Part shown: positions 1 through 9,020 of the stretch, one piece after another
Position numbering within the stretch: the first letter of the stretch is position 1
How the letters are laid out: every line of letters begins with the position of its first letter
Assembly (NCBI GenBank): GCA_903851195.1
Contig: CAINNJ010000063.1
Location: 21,611 to 85,610, forward strand
Length of the DNA stretch: 64,000 nucleotides
Direction: 5' to 3'
Origin: an uncultured Acidobacteriia bacterium
GTDB taxonomy: Bacteria; Acidobacteriota; Terriglobia; Bryobacterales; Bryobacteraceae
Notes under the pieces: generated by a model
The model's input: only the letters and a program-made list of their open reading frames with translations
What the model was told of the DNA's origin: nothing
The model's database searches: none
Made by a program: the position numbers and the translations under genes

Positions 1-118
1 GGTCCGCGAATCCCAAATATCCCCGAATTTTATTCCCCTCAATATCAACCACTTACCCCGCTCCCCCCACCAGCCGCTTCCACGCCCCGAGCCATCCTCG
101 GCCCAGGAAGGAACCACC

Positions 119-835
119 ATGTCCACACCGCAAACCGACATCTTCGACCTCTTCTACACCGGCAATTTCGTCCTCCCCCAGGATGAAGCCGAGTACGCCA
201 AACTAACCGGCCAACTCTGGGACCGCCTGAACCCCCAGGACGCCCTCGAAGGCGCCTACGCGATGGAAATCCTCCGCGCCACCTGGCGTCTCCGCCGCTG
301 CGCCAACGTCGAATCCGACCTCGCCGATAAAGCCCTCGCCCGCGCCGAAAAAGACGCTGCCAAAAACGGACACAACGATCCAACCGACGCCGCGCTCCAC
401 GCCAACCTGAACGAAATCCAAAACTCCGTCGACCGCGCCCGCGTCCAGGCCCTCGGCATCCTGAAAAGAGCCACCGCCGAACTCCGCCGCCTGCAAACCG
501 AACGCCGCCTCCGCGTCGAAACCCTCCCCGCGCAATTCGAACCCACCCACCTCGGCATCTCCGACACCAAACAAATCACCACCGGCATCACCGCCGCCGT
601 GAACGCTCAGCTCGACCTCGCCAAAATCGAACAAATCAAACTGGAAAACGCAGTCCACGCCGCCGCTTTCGACGCCATCCCGCCCATCCCCGTCGACACC
701 CTCATGAAACGCTACGACAAAAAGCCCGCCGAATCCGCCCCCGCCGCCCGCGAAACAAAACAAACCCGGACGCCCGGCAACGCCCCTTGCACAACCGAAG
801 CCGCCGCCGTCGCCGCTCAAGCCTGCGCTGCCTGA
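119..835 (+). CDS. Hypothetical protein, alpha-helical
   Basis: A 238-residue protein with no motif I recognise. It has no signal peptide or membrane segment. The middle (about residues 60-135) is rich in Ala, Arg, Glu and Leu and looks helical or coiled-coil; the tail is low-complexity Pro/Ala/Thr. A purine-rich ribosome site (ggaagga) lies just before the ATG. Codon use differs from most neighbours: Leu is largely CTC rather than CTG, Lys is often AAA, and third positions are mostly C. This could mean transfer or a separate gene class. It stands alone, with no operon partner visible. The function is unknown. Confidence 0.6.
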   Translation: MSTPQTDIFDLFYTGNFVLPQDEAEYAKLTGQLWDRLNPQDALEGAYAMEILRATWRLRRCANVESDLADKALARAEKDAAKNGHNDPTDAALHANLNEIQNSVDRARVQALGILKRATAELRRLQTERRLRVETLPAQFEPTHLGISDTKQITTGITAAVNAQLDLAKIEQIKLENAVHAAAFDAIPPIPVDTLMKRYDKKPAESAPAARETKQTRTPGNAPCTTEAAAVAAQACAA

Positions 836-1030
836 TTTCGCCAGGAAATCGCGCGGCATTCCGAAATTAAGGACAAGCCTGAAAAGGCCTCTGTCCGCAT
901 GATCTTTTCCAATTGAATATGAATAACGGGCGTGAGAATCGGCATCGCCGTACCGGCCGTCTCGTACAGGCCCGATGCACTGCGGGGAGGGGGAGCGAAC
1001 GCCCGGTCACGAAGCGTAAGCTTTGAAATC

Positions 1031-1120
1031 TGGCGGAGGAAGAGGGATTCGAACCCCCGAGAGCCTTTCGACTCTAACGGTTTTCAAGACCGGCGCATTC
1101 AACCGCTCTGCCATTCCTCC
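1031..1120 (-). tRNA. tRNA-Ser(UGA)
   Basis: Read on the minus strand, the acceptor arm GGAGGAA pairs with TTCCTCC. The anticodon loop CTTGAAA gives anticodon UGA. There is a long variable arm, as expected for class II tRNA-Ser, and the T-loop is GTTCGAATC. The CCA end is encoded (complement of 1031-1033). Length is 90 nt. Confidence 0.95.
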
Positions 1121-1139
1121 GTCTCCTATCGTAACCGAT

Positions 1140-2333
1140 TCACTGCCGCCATTTCCGCAGCGCCGGCGACAGCCCGGCGCAGATCCCCACCACCGCCAGC
1201 GTCGCCACTCCGCCGCCCCAAACGCTCATCACCGGTCCCAGCCACGCCGCCGACCAGCCCGATTCCACCGCGCCCAGCTGATTCGAACAGCTGATGAAAA
1301 TATTGTTCACCGCCAGCACCCGGCCCCGCAAACGATCCGGCGTTCCCGTCTGCAGCAGCGAATGCCGCAGCACCACGCTCACGTTATCGAAAACGCCGGT
1401 GAGAAGCAGCATCGCGAGCGACAGCCAGAGGTTCCGCGACAATCCGAAGCCGATCGTCGCCAGACCAAAGCCCACCACCGCCGCGATCAGCGCATGACCA
1501 GCCCGGTGAATGCGTGGCAGATGCGCCATCGTCACCGCCATCAGCACCGCGCCCACCGACGGGGCGGCCCGGAGCCAGCCCAGCGCTTTGGGTCCCGCAT
1601 GCAGAATGTCCACCGCGAAGATGGGCAGCAGCGCCGTCGCCCCACCAAACAACACGCCAAAAAGATCCAGACTTACGGCGGAAAGAATCAGCTTGTTATC
1701 GCGCACAAAACGCAGGCCGTCCAGCACGGAGCCGTGATCGCGCCGCGCGGCGTCCGTCTTTTCCGGCGTGCGGCTGCGAATCGAGAGGAAACAGAGCAGC
1801 GTCAGCACCGCGCAGACGCTCTGCAGGCCGTAAACCGTGCGGCTGCCGGTAACGGCCAGCAGCAGGCCGGCCAGCGCGGGACCGCTGACATTCGCGATCT
1901 CCTGCGCGCTGCTGTTCCACGTGATGGCGTTGCCGAGAGTTTCCGTGGTAACGATCTGCGGCAGGATCGCCCCGCGGGCCGGACCCTGAAAAGTCCGGGC
2001 AATCGCGGTCAGCAGCAAACAGCTGTAGATGACCGGAACGGAGTGATTACTGAACACCAGAATCAGCGAGACCGTCATGTAGACAACCTGGGTCACCACC
2101 ATGACCAGGCGGCGGTCATGGCGGTCCGCCACATGCCCCGCGAACAGGGAAAGAAGAACGAATGGCGCCACCTGGACAAAGCCCACATTGCCCAGCACCA
2201 GCGCCGACCGTGTCTGCAGATACAGATCCCAGCTCACCGCCAGGCTCAGCATCTGCAGGCCGAAGTTCGAAAGAAAGGCCCCCGTCAGCAGCAACCGGTA
2301 GTCGCGCAGCCGGAACGATGAGTAAGCTCCCAA
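1140..2333 (-). CDS. MFS transporter (MFS_3 / EntS-like exporter)
   Basis: A major facilitator permease of about 397 residues with roughly 12 hydrophobic segments. It resembles the MFS_3 group that includes the enterobactin exporter EntS and drug exporters. The cytoplasmic loop GHVADRHDRR after TM2 is the classic MFS signature, and a second loop with RLRGRV occurs in the C-half. I place the start at TTG 2333, giving LGAYSSFRLRDYR before TM1. Further upstream the frame runs into the preceding gene and encodes a non-MFS-like basic stretch. The TTG lies in the loop of a predicted hairpin. Substrate is unknown. Tail-to-tail with tRNA-Ser. Confidence 0.8.
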   Translation of the reverse strand: MGAYSSFRLRDYRLLLTGAFLSNFGLQMLSLAVSWDLYLQTRSALVLGNVGFVQVAPFVLLSLFAGHVADRHDRRLVMVVTQVVYMTVSLILVFSNHSVPVIYSCLLLTAIARTFQGPARGAILPQIVTTETLGNAITWNSSAQEIANVSGPALAGLLLAVTGSRTVYGLQSVCAVLTLLCFLSIRSRTPEKTDAARRDHGSVLDGLRFVRDNKLILSAVSLDLFGVLFGGATALLPIFAVDILHAGPKALGWLRAAPSVGAVLMAVTMAHLPRIHRAGHALIAAVVGFGLATIGFGLSRNLWLSLAMLLLTGVFDNVSVVLRHSLLQTGTPDRLRGRVLAVNNIFISCSNQLGAVESGWSAAWLGPVMSVWGGGVATLAVVGICAGLSPALRKWRQ

Positions 2334-2351
2334 CTTAGAGCTTCGCTCATC
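2317..2351 (-). promoter_or_regulatory. Stem-loop holding the MFS start codon
   Basis: On the minus strand GATGAGCGAAGCTC and GAGCTTACTCATC form two 6-bp helices separated by a small internal loop. The 8-nt apical loop TAAGTTGG contains the presumed TTG start of the MFS gene. This may control translation, or be chance; no further support is visible. Confidence 0.35.
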
Positions 2352-2379
2352 GGCCCTGCCGCGCGCCGCGAGCAGCGGA

Positions 2380-2826
2380 TCACGAGTTGCCGTTCCGGCC
2401 GTCCACCGGACCCACCACCAGCGGAGCCGAGGCGTCGAAGCGAACGAGTTTGAGCGAAACGCGGTCCTTGTCGAGCATGTGGAAGCCAACCGTCATGTAT
2501 TTGCGTTTGCCGTCGACCATCTGATAAACGGAGGGTTTGTAACGCCAGATGGAGCCATCCGCGCGCGTGATTTTCAGCGTGCCCACGTCGCCGAATTCCA
2601 CCTTCTGCGCGCCCGCGAAATGAAGCACCACCGCGCCCGGATCCGCGCCCGCTTCCACCACCAGATCCTTCACCGTGCCGCTCCCGTTGCGGTCCACATA
2701 GTCGAAACCCGCGTGCTTCGCGTGGCCCGCTCCGGTGGCATGGATATCCGCCGCCATCGCACTCCCGCCGACGGCCAGAGCGAGCGCCGCCGAGACCGCG
2801 GCCGATACGAAAACTCTTTTGTTCAT
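2380..2826 (-). CDS. Small secreted protein of unknown function
   Basis: A 148-residue protein with a clear Sec signal peptide: a short basic N-terminus, a hydrophobic Ala/Val core and a GSAMAADI cleavage region near residue 26. The mature part is about 120 residues and looks beta-rich, with no recognised domain. A strong ribosome site (aaaaggagaaac) precedes the ATG. It lies 46 nt upstream of the MFS transporter on the same strand, so the two may be co-transcribed. A periplasmic partner of the exporter is possible but unproven. Confidence 0.65.
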   Translation of the reverse strand: MNKRVFVSAAVSAALALAVGGSAMAADIHATGAGHAKHAGFDYVDRNGSGTVKDLVVEAGADPGAVVLHFAGAQKVEFGDVGTLKITRADGSIWRYKPSVYQMVDGKRKYMTVGFHMLDKDRVSLKLVRFDASAPLVVGPVDGRNGNS

Positions 2827-2933
2827 TGTCGTTTCTCCTTTTTGTGACCACCCTCAGGGCGGCTCTGTCCCTACACGCGCGGGTTTTCCAAAAAGGGGAT
2901 CAAAATATTTTCACCCTGCGATAATAAGCGCGG

Positions 2934-3506
2934 ATGTCTGAAGCGGAACCCGCCCCGGAGTTGACCGCGCTGCTGGTCAACTGGAGCAACGGCGACCAGC
3001 GCGCGCTCGACGAACTGATGCCCCTTGTCTATGGCGAACTGCGCCGTCTGGCGGGCGCGCATCTGCGCCGGGAGCGCTCCGATCACACGCTGCAAAGCAC
3101 GGCGCTGGTCCATGAAGCGTTCCTGCGCCTGGTCAATCAGCGGGACGTCCACTGGCGCAACCGTGCCCACTTCTATGGCATCGCGGCGCAGATGATTCGC
3201 CGTATCCTCGTGGATCACGCCCGCGCCCAGCAGGCGGGGAAGCGCGGTTCGGGCGCCGTGAAAATCGAACTCGACGAGGCGATGGCCGTGTCCCGGCAGC
3301 GCGAACTCGATCTGGTGGGTCTGGACGACGCGCTGCAGCGGCTGAGCGCCCTCGATGAGCGCCAGGGGCGGATTGTGGAGCTTCGCTTCTTCGCGGGGCT
3401 CTCCGTGGAGGAGACCGCGGAGGTGATGCATCTCTCGCCGGCCACCGTGAAACGCGAATGGAGTTCCGCGCGCGCCTGGCTTTACCGGGAGATACTCAAA
3501 GTTTGA
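2934..3506 (+). CDS. ECF RNA polymerase sigma factor (TIGR02999 type)
   Basis: A 190-residue extracytoplasmic-function sigma factor. Region 2 covers about residues 15-80 (LVHEAFLRLV, then NRAHFYGIAAQMIRRILVDH, typical of the TIGR02999 group). Region 4 is at about residues 130-188 with the helix-turn-helix LSVEETAEVMHLSPATVKRE. It directs core polymerase to its own promoters. It heads a compact run: the next gene starts 2 nt after its stop and encodes a region-4-like protein, followed by a Ser/Thr kinase. In acidobacteria such sigma factors are often paired with kinases instead of classical anti-sigma factors, so phosphorylation control is a reasonable inference. Confidence 0.9.
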   Translation: MSEAEPAPELTALLVNWSNGDQRALDELMPLVYGELRRLAGAHLRRERSDHTLQSTALVHEAFLRLVNQRDVHWRNRAHFYGIAAQMIRRILVDHARAQQAGKRGSGAVKIELDEAMAVSRQRELDLVGLDDALQRLSALDERQGRIVELRFFAGLSVEETAEVMHLSPATVKREWSSARAWLYREILKV

Positions 3507-3508
3507 GC

Positions 3509-3913
3509 ATGAGTTCGCCCGAAGAAATCACCCCTTATCAATTAACGCCGGAAGGCATGCAGATTCTGGAGGGAGCCCAGAGCCTCCGGCGCCGCCTGGT
3601 TGCCGCCGCCCGCGCGGAAAAGGAAGGCACGGTCGCGCTCGATCCGGCGCGGGCGGCTCTCACGCAGATGGTGGGCGCGATGCGCCAGTCCGGCTTCGAC
3701 ATCCTCGACGTCGATCGGGTGCTCGATGAGTTCGAAGACATCAGCGATCGCGGCAGCCGCGCCTTCGAACTGCACTTCTTCGTCGGTCTCCCGCCGGAAC
3801 GCATTGCGGCCGTGATGCGGGTTCCCGAGCGCATCGCGGAGCGCGATGTCGCCGTTGTGAAAGCCTGGCTGCTGGAGCGGCTGAAACTTCTTTCCGGCGC
3901 CGCGCGGCCATGA
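3509..3913 (+). CDS. Sigma-region-4-like protein (no region 2)
   Basis: A 134-residue cytosolic protein. I use ATG 3509 rather than the upstream in-frame codon because it sits directly behind the sigma stop. The C-terminal half (FELHFFVGLPPERIAAVM, then VVKAWLLERL) aligns well with region 4 of the preceding sigma factor (VELRFFAGLSVEETAEVM, then SARAWLYREI). No region 2 is present, so it cannot act as a normal sigma factor. It overlaps the kinase gene by 4 nt (ATGA). It may be a decoy or anti-sigma derived from a sigma paralogue; a vestigial domain is the alternative. Confidence 0.7.
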   Translation: MSSPEEITPYQLTPEGMQILEGAQSLRRRLVAAARAEKEGTVALDPARAALTQMVGAMRQSGFDILDVDRVLDEFEDISDRGSRAFELHFFVGLPPERIAAVMRVPERIAERDVAVVKAWLLERLKLLSGAARP

Positions 3914-6285
3914 CCCCGGAAGAATGGCGCTGCATCAAAACGATTTTCGACGCAGCCGCCGAACTTCCGCCCGCCGAACGGGACAGCTATCTCGGCGCCG
4001 CCTGCGCCGGTAACACACGCTTGCTCCTGGAAGTCCGTTCCTTGCTCCAGTCTCTCGACGACGCGGGCGACTTCATCGAGCCCGCGGCGCCCGCCGGTCC
4101 CGGCTCCGATCCGGCGTTTCACACCGGCATGAGCTTCGGCCCTTACCGCATCGTTCAGGTCATCGGCGAAGGCGGCATGGGCATGGTTTACCAGGCGGTG
4201 CGGGTGGACGACCTGTACCGCAAGCTGGTCGCGCTCAAGGTGGTGCGCCGCGGTCTTTGTACTCCGCTCACGCTGCGCAGGTTTGAAACCGAGCGGCATA
4301 TTCTGGCTCATCTGGAGCATCCCAACATCGCCCGCCTGCTGGACGGCGGCACCACGCCGGAAGGCCAGCCGTGGTTCGTGATGGACTTCATCGCGGGCAC
4401 GCCCATTGACCAGCACTGCGACGAACAGCGGCTGCCGCTGCGGGAACGGCTGCAGTTGTTTCTCACCGTCTGCTCGGCGGTCCGGTACGCCCATCAGAAC
4501 TTCGTGGTGCACCGCGACATCAAGCCGCAGAACATTCTGGTGACCGCCGAAGGCGCCATCCGGCTGCTCGATTTCGGGGTGGCGAAACTGCTCGATCCGG
4601 AAAGCGATGCGGGCAGTGAGACCACCAGTGTCGTCCAGATGATGACGCCGGAGTACGCGAGTCCGGAGCAACTGCACAATCAGGCCGTTACCACGGCCAG
4701 CGACACGTACTCGCTGGGAGTCCTGCTTTATGTTCTGCTCACCGGGCACAAGCCGTTTGTGTTCAAAACGCGGTCGGTGCAGGAGATCTGCGACGTGATT
4801 CGGGATACCGAGCCGCGGCGTCCCTCCGTGGTGGTGAGCGGCGCTCCGGATCCGGATGCGGTGGCCGCGGCGCGCGGGGTGAAGCCGGCAAAGCTGGCGC
4901 AGGAGCTGAGCGGGGACCTCGACACCATTCTGCTGATGTCGCTGCGGCGCGAGCCCGAACGCCGCTACTCTTCGGTGGAGCAACTGGCGGGGGACATCGA
5001 ACGGTACCTCGACGGACGTCCCGTGACGGCTCGCGAGGACACCTTCGCCTATCGCTCCGCCAAGTTCATGCGCCGTCATCAGGGCGCGGTAATCGCGGCC
5101 AGTTTTTCGGTCTTTCTGCTGATTGCCGGAACCATGGTGACTTCCTGGGAGGCGCATGTCGCGCTGCGGGAACGCGAGCGGGCGGAGCGCCGCTTCAACG
5201 ATGTGCGGCGGGTGGCGAACTCGCTGCTGTTCGATGTACATGACGCGATCCGGAGTCTCCCCGGGTCGGCGCCGGCGGGACGGCTGATCTCGGTCAAAGC
5301 GCTCGACTTTCTGGATCGCCTGGCGCAGGATGCCGGGGACGATCGGTCGCTGCAGAGGGAACTCGCCGCAGCCTATGAGCGGGTGGGCGACGTGCAGCGG
5401 CAGAGCGGTGAGGCGACACAGGCGGGGCCGGGTGGCGCGGTGGCCAGTTACCGGAAAGCCCTGACGCTGCGGGAGGCGCTGGCGGCTTCGGCCGACCTCG
5501 AAGCCCGCCGGGAACTGGCGCCGACTTACGCCAAGCTCAGCGACCTGCTGTGGGGCGCGCCGGATTCGTCTGCTTCTCTGAACTACTCGCGGAAGCTGCT
5601 CGCGCTGAGCGAAGCGATTGCCGCGGCTCCGGGCGCCACCGCGCAGGACCAGCTACGTCTGGCCAGCAGCAATCTGGACTACGGTTATAAGCAGAGCATG
5701 GTCACGGCAGAAAGCGCGGCCGGACTCGACAAGTGCCGAAAGGCGGTGGGGCTCTTCGATCGGCTGGCCGCCCGCAGTCCGGCGGACACGAGACTGCTCC
5801 GTCTCCGTGCCGTGGCGCGCGACCGCACCGCGGAGATTCTTGCCCGAACCACGCCGGACCGGCCGGAAGAAGCGGTGCAACTCCGGCGGGCGGCGCTCGA
5901 AATCAAGATGCGCCTGGCGGCGCTGGATCCGGCGGACGCGGAGTTCCGGCGTCTGGTTGCGTGGGGGCATTACGACCTGGCGGTGTTGCTGCAGGCTTCA
6001 GGCGACCTGAACAGCGCCAAAACGGATTACGAACTGGCCGTGCGTGGCTTCGCGCCCGACGGTGTGGAGTCGCGCGAAGACCTCGCCCTCGCGCGACTCG
6101 GTCTGGCTTCCGCGCTGCTGCAACTGCACCGGTCCGGCGAGGCGAAGGCGCTCTATCGACAGGCCATCCCCGTGCTGGTTGCCGCGCGGGCCGAGGGCCG
6201 GCTGCCGGCACTGCACAGCCGGGCCCTCGAAACCGCCGGACAACAGTTCGCCGAATCGGAAAAGCGTCGGCGTCCGGGCGCTTAG
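3910..6285 (+). CDS. Membrane Ser/Thr protein kinase with TPR domain
   Basis: A 791-residue Hanks-type kinase. The glycine loop GEGGMGMVY is near residue 86, followed by the VALK lysine, the catalytic loop HRDIKPQN near 201, DFG near 221, and an activation-segment TPEYASPE in place of APE. A single transmembrane helix lies at about residues 392-414. The remainder (about 430-785) is a repeated helical TPR-like region on the far side of the membrane. The catalytic residues look intact. Translation is coupled (ATGA overlap) to the region-4-like protein, so the kinase probably signals to that protein or the ECF sigma factor. It ends 4 nt inside the convergent beta-helix gene. Confidence 0.92.
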   Translation: MTPEEWRCIKTIFDAAAELPPAERDSYLGAACAGNTRLLLEVRSLLQSLDDAGDFIEPAAPAGPGSDPAFHTGMSFGPYRIVQVIGEGGMGMVYQAVRVDDLYRKLVALKVVRRGLCTPLTLRRFETERHILAHLEHPNIARLLDGGTTPEGQPWFVMDFIAGTPIDQHCDEQRLPLRERLQLFLTVCSAVRYAHQNFVVHRDIKPQNILVTAEGAIRLLDFGVAKLLDPESDAGSETTSVVQMMTPEYASPEQLHNQAVTTASDTYSLGVLLYVLLTGHKPFVFKTRSVQEICDVIRDTEPRRPSVVVSGAPDPDAVAAARGVKPAKLAQELSGDLDTILLMSLRREPERRYSSVEQLAGDIERYLDGRPVTAREDTFAYRSAKFMRRHQGAVIAASFSVFLLIAGTMVTSWEAHVALRERERAERRFNDVRRVANSLLFDVHDAIRSLPGSAPAGRLISVKALDFLDRLAQDAGDDRSLQRELAAAYERVGDVQRQSGEATQAGPGGAVASYRKALTLREALAASADLEARRELAPTYAKLSDLLWGAPDSSASLNYSRKLLALSEAIAAAPGATAQDQLRLASSNLDYGYKQSMVTAESAAGLDKCRKAVGLFDRLAARSPADTRLLRLRAVARDRTAEILARTTPDRPEEAVQLRRAALEIKMRLAALDPADAEFRRLVAWGHYDLAVLLQASGDLNSAKTDYELAVRGFAPDGVESREDLALARLGLASALLQLHRSGEAKALYRQAIPVLVAARAEGRLPALHSRALETAGQQFAESEKRRRPGA

Positions 6286-8819
6286 CGCAGAATCACCAGA
6301 ATGGCGACGCCCACGGCGCGGGGATTCGCCACGCTCTGGGCCGAGATGGTGACTGTGGTTGCGCGACGGACCGACGCCGGCGCCTGGTAGAAGCCATCCG
6401 GAGTGATGGTCCCGCCGCCGGGACTCACGCGCCAGGTGACATGTCCGTCCTGGGCGTTGGTCACGGTTGCCTTGAGTTGCAGAGTCGCTCCGGCCTGCAG
6501 GGTGGTGTAGCCCGGCGAGATGGTTACGGTCACCGGGCCCGTGGGTGGCGGCGGAGCCGGCACGGGCAGCACGAGTGTGGCGGTGGCGCTTTGCGTCGGG
6601 TCCGCAACGCTGGTGGCCGTCACCATGACCATCTCTCCATTGGTCGAGGCCGGCGGCGTGTAGAGCCCGCTCGGGCTGATGGAGCCGAGAGCCGGGCTGA
6701 GAGACCAGCGGACGGATTTGTCCACCGCGCCCGACACCGCTGCGCTGAACTGCTGGGTGGCGGAGGCGGCCAGAACGATCCGCGCCGGTGTTAGGGAGAC
6801 GCTCACCGGAGCGTCGAGGGTCACCAGAGCGCTGCCGCCGATGGCGGGATTTGACGTGACCACGGCCCGCACCGTGATGGTCTCTCCCAGCAGCGCATCG
6901 GATGGCGCGGTGTAAACACCGGAGGCGCTGATGGAGCCTCTGGCGGGCGTCAGGCTCCACGTCACCTTGCCGCCGGCCGGAGTCGTGGTGGCGACGAACT
7001 GCAGCGTCTGAGAAGGCTCCGCGGTGGCGAGACCGGGCGCGACGGACACGCTGGTGTAGACGGTCGGTGGCGGCGGCGGAACAATGCCGCAGCCCAGGAC
7101 TTCATTGGTCTCATCGACGCCCGCCGGACGCGGACCATAAGACGGCAACGGGCAGCCGAGTTCCAGCGCGCCGAGATCCGGGCCGGCACCCCGATAGGTG
7201 TCGTTGACGTTGGGCAGCAGGCGACCCGCATCGAGCGCCACGGAGCCTGCCGCCAGCGTCACGTCGGCGCTCGCCACCAGTTCGGTATAAGAGGCGGGTG
7301 GCACCAGGCCGCTGGCGAAGGGGGAGGCCGTTACCAGCATCCCGTGCGGTTCCATGCCCGCGCTCTTCAGCGTCGCGAAGTTCCGGCTCGAAAAGAGGCC
7401 GCCCCGCAGCGGATCGTTGAAGCGGAAGACCCCGTCGGGGTAATAGCCGTTGTAATCGAAGACGCCATGATCGATCGGGCCTGTCCAGTCCACCACGAAC
7501 GGGCCGCCGCCGGGCGCGGAAAGAAAGAGATTATTTTCGATTTCGAAATAGTGGCTGGTGGCAGGGGTCTGCACATTGAGTTCCCGGCCGCCCGGCGTCA
7601 GGAACGTGTTGTTGTAAACCAGGACGCCGCTTGGTTCCTGCGGCGGCGTGACGGCGAGAGCGTGAAATTTCAACTGCTCATCCACGACATTCACCACGAT
7701 ATTCCGCAGAAGGTAAGACGGGCCGCCGTGGATTGGCTGGACGCTCAGCGTCGCGAAGCAGTTCAGAAACAGATTGCGGAGAGCCCGGGTGTTGCCTTCG
7801 CTGCCGTCGAGTTCGATCCCGTTGTCGTAGCTGTACAGGATCTGATTTCCGTAGAAATCGTTGGCTCTCGCGCCATCCTGCTGGGTTTTCATGGCGTCGC
7901 CATAGCCGCCGATGCGATTGTGGGCGACGACGTGGCCGGAGCCCCAGACCGCTATACCGTCGTCATTGGCGTGCGCGGCGTTATCGTCAAGATCGTTCTG
8001 CGGCCAAAGCAGACGGCCTTCGAGGATGTTGTCCGCAATATAGAAATCGAACTGCCCCTCGCGGCCGCCGATTCCGAGCGTGGTGTTCCGGATATGCACC
8101 TGGCGCACGACATTGCCGGTCGCTCCGGTGGACTGAAACCGGATCCCCCGCACGCCGTTCTGGATTGTCATTCGTTCCAGATGCACATAGCCGGCGCCGT
8201 AGACCTCGAACACATTGCAATCCGGACAGTTGCCCGCGTCCACGACGACGCCGTCCTGGCTCTCGCCGCGAATCACGATGGGATTGGCCGGCGTGCCTTC
8301 CGCCACCACGCGGAAAGCGCCCTGGTAGAAGCCGTTGGCGAGAGTGATGATGTCGCCGGGCGCGGCCGCGCCGACCGCACTGGCCAGAGAGGCGGCATCC
8401 GTAACCCGCCTCTGGCGGGGATTCGCCGGATCTTTCGGGACATCCCGTGTGGTCTGCGTCAAAGTCCAGGTCTGGTCCAGGCCATCAGGATCGACCGCGC
8501 GCAGACGGATTTCATAAGTTGTCGCGGGTCGCAGATCGAAGACGCTGCCACTGAACTGCGGCGCCACCGTATACCCGGCGACCGTTTCCGGATGCACGCG
8601 GAACAGGGGCAGGGCCGGTTGCCAGGCCTGGGTTCCGGCGATCCGGTAGTCCATGGAGACCGATGCATTGAAGTTGTCGTCGCCGCTCACAGGGAGCTGA
8701 ACGCCGAGGGCAGTGAGCGTGGGGCGATCCAAAACGGGATCGCCCGGATGGAGGAGGTTGTCCCCATAAGCGGCGGCGCAGATCAGGCTGAAGACTGCGA
8801 GCAGCCGGAAAATGTACAT
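6282..8819 (-). CDS. Secreted right-handed beta-helix protein with Ig-like repeats
   Basis: An 845-residue exported protein with a signal peptide ending near AAAYGDN. An FnIII-like segment (about 40-125) precedes a parallel beta-helix region (about 145-560) with many short Asn/Gly-rich strand repeats such as VVRQVHIRNTTLGIGG and VYNNTF. The C-terminus has three related Big/Ig-like modules of about 85 residues, each with the pattern TWSLTPA.GSIS.SG.YTAP. Proteins of this build are often surface polysaccharide-binding or polysaccharide-lyase-like. No catalytic residues could be assigned. It is convergent with the kinase gene. Confidence 0.8.
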   Translation of the reverse strand: MYIFRLLAVFSLICAAAYGDNLLHPGDPVLDRPTLTALGVQLPVSGDDNFNASVSMDYRIAGTQAWQPALPLFRVHPETVAGYTVAPQFSGSVFDLRPATTYEIRLRAVDPDGLDQTWTLTQTTRDVPKDPANPRQRRVTDAASLASAVGAAAPGDIITLANGFYQGAFRVVAEGTPANPIVIRGESQDGVVVDAGNCPDCNVFEVYGAGYVHLERMTIQNGVRGIRFQSTGATGNVVRQVHIRNTTLGIGGREGQFDFYIADNILEGRLLWPQNDLDDNAAHANDDGIAVWGSGHVVAHNRIGGYGDAMKTQQDGARANDFYGNQILYSYDNGIELDGSEGNTRALRNLFLNCFATLSVQPIHGGPSYLLRNIVVNVVDEQLKFHALAVTPPQEPSGVLVYNNTFLTPGGRELNVQTPATSHYFEIENNLFLSAPGGGPFVVDWTGPIDHGVFDYNGYYPDGVFRFNDPLRGGLFSSRNFATLKSAGMEPHGMLVTASPFASGLVPPASYTELVASADVTLAAGSVALDAGRLLPNVNDTYRGAGPDLGALELGCPLPSYGPRPAGVDETNEVLGCGIVPPPPPTVYTSVSVAPGLATAEPSQTLQFVATTTPAGGKVTWSLTPARGSISASGVYTAPSDALLGETITVRAVVTSNPAIGGSALVTLDAPVSVSLTPARIVLAASATQQFSAAVSGAVDKSVRWSLSPALGSISPSGLYTPPASTNGEMVMVTATSVADPTQSATATLVLPVPAPPPPTGPVTVTISPGYTTLQAGATLQLKATVTNAQDGHVTWRVSPGGGTITPDGFYQAPASVRRATTVTISAQSVANPRAVGVAILVILR

Positions 8820-9020
8820 GAGTTGTCCTTAAAAATGGCGGAAATCGCGGCGCGGCGGAGGCCCGGTCAGGCAGTGCGCCCACCCACGTGTACGAACGTT
8901 AACAGAATCGGAAGACCGGCTTCAAACCACCTGACTCCCCTTTTTACCGGTTTTTGACCTGCCCGTTTGTCTGATGCGCCGGGCGGCGGAACAATCAAAA
9001 CTGGAGTCAGAGGAATCTGA

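Noticed and set aside
1023..2321. A 432-codon plus-strand open frame
   Set aside because: It runs across the tRNA-Ser and antisense to the MFS gene; its product is Arg/His/Gln-rich and has no family signal.
3538..5241. A 567-codon minus-strand open frame
   Set aside because: Opposite the kinase domain with intact catalytic motifs; composition is that of an antisense frame.
7344..8957. A 537-codon plus-strand open frame
   Set aside because: Antisense to the beta-helix gene, which has a signal peptide and repeats. No sensible domain in the antisense product.
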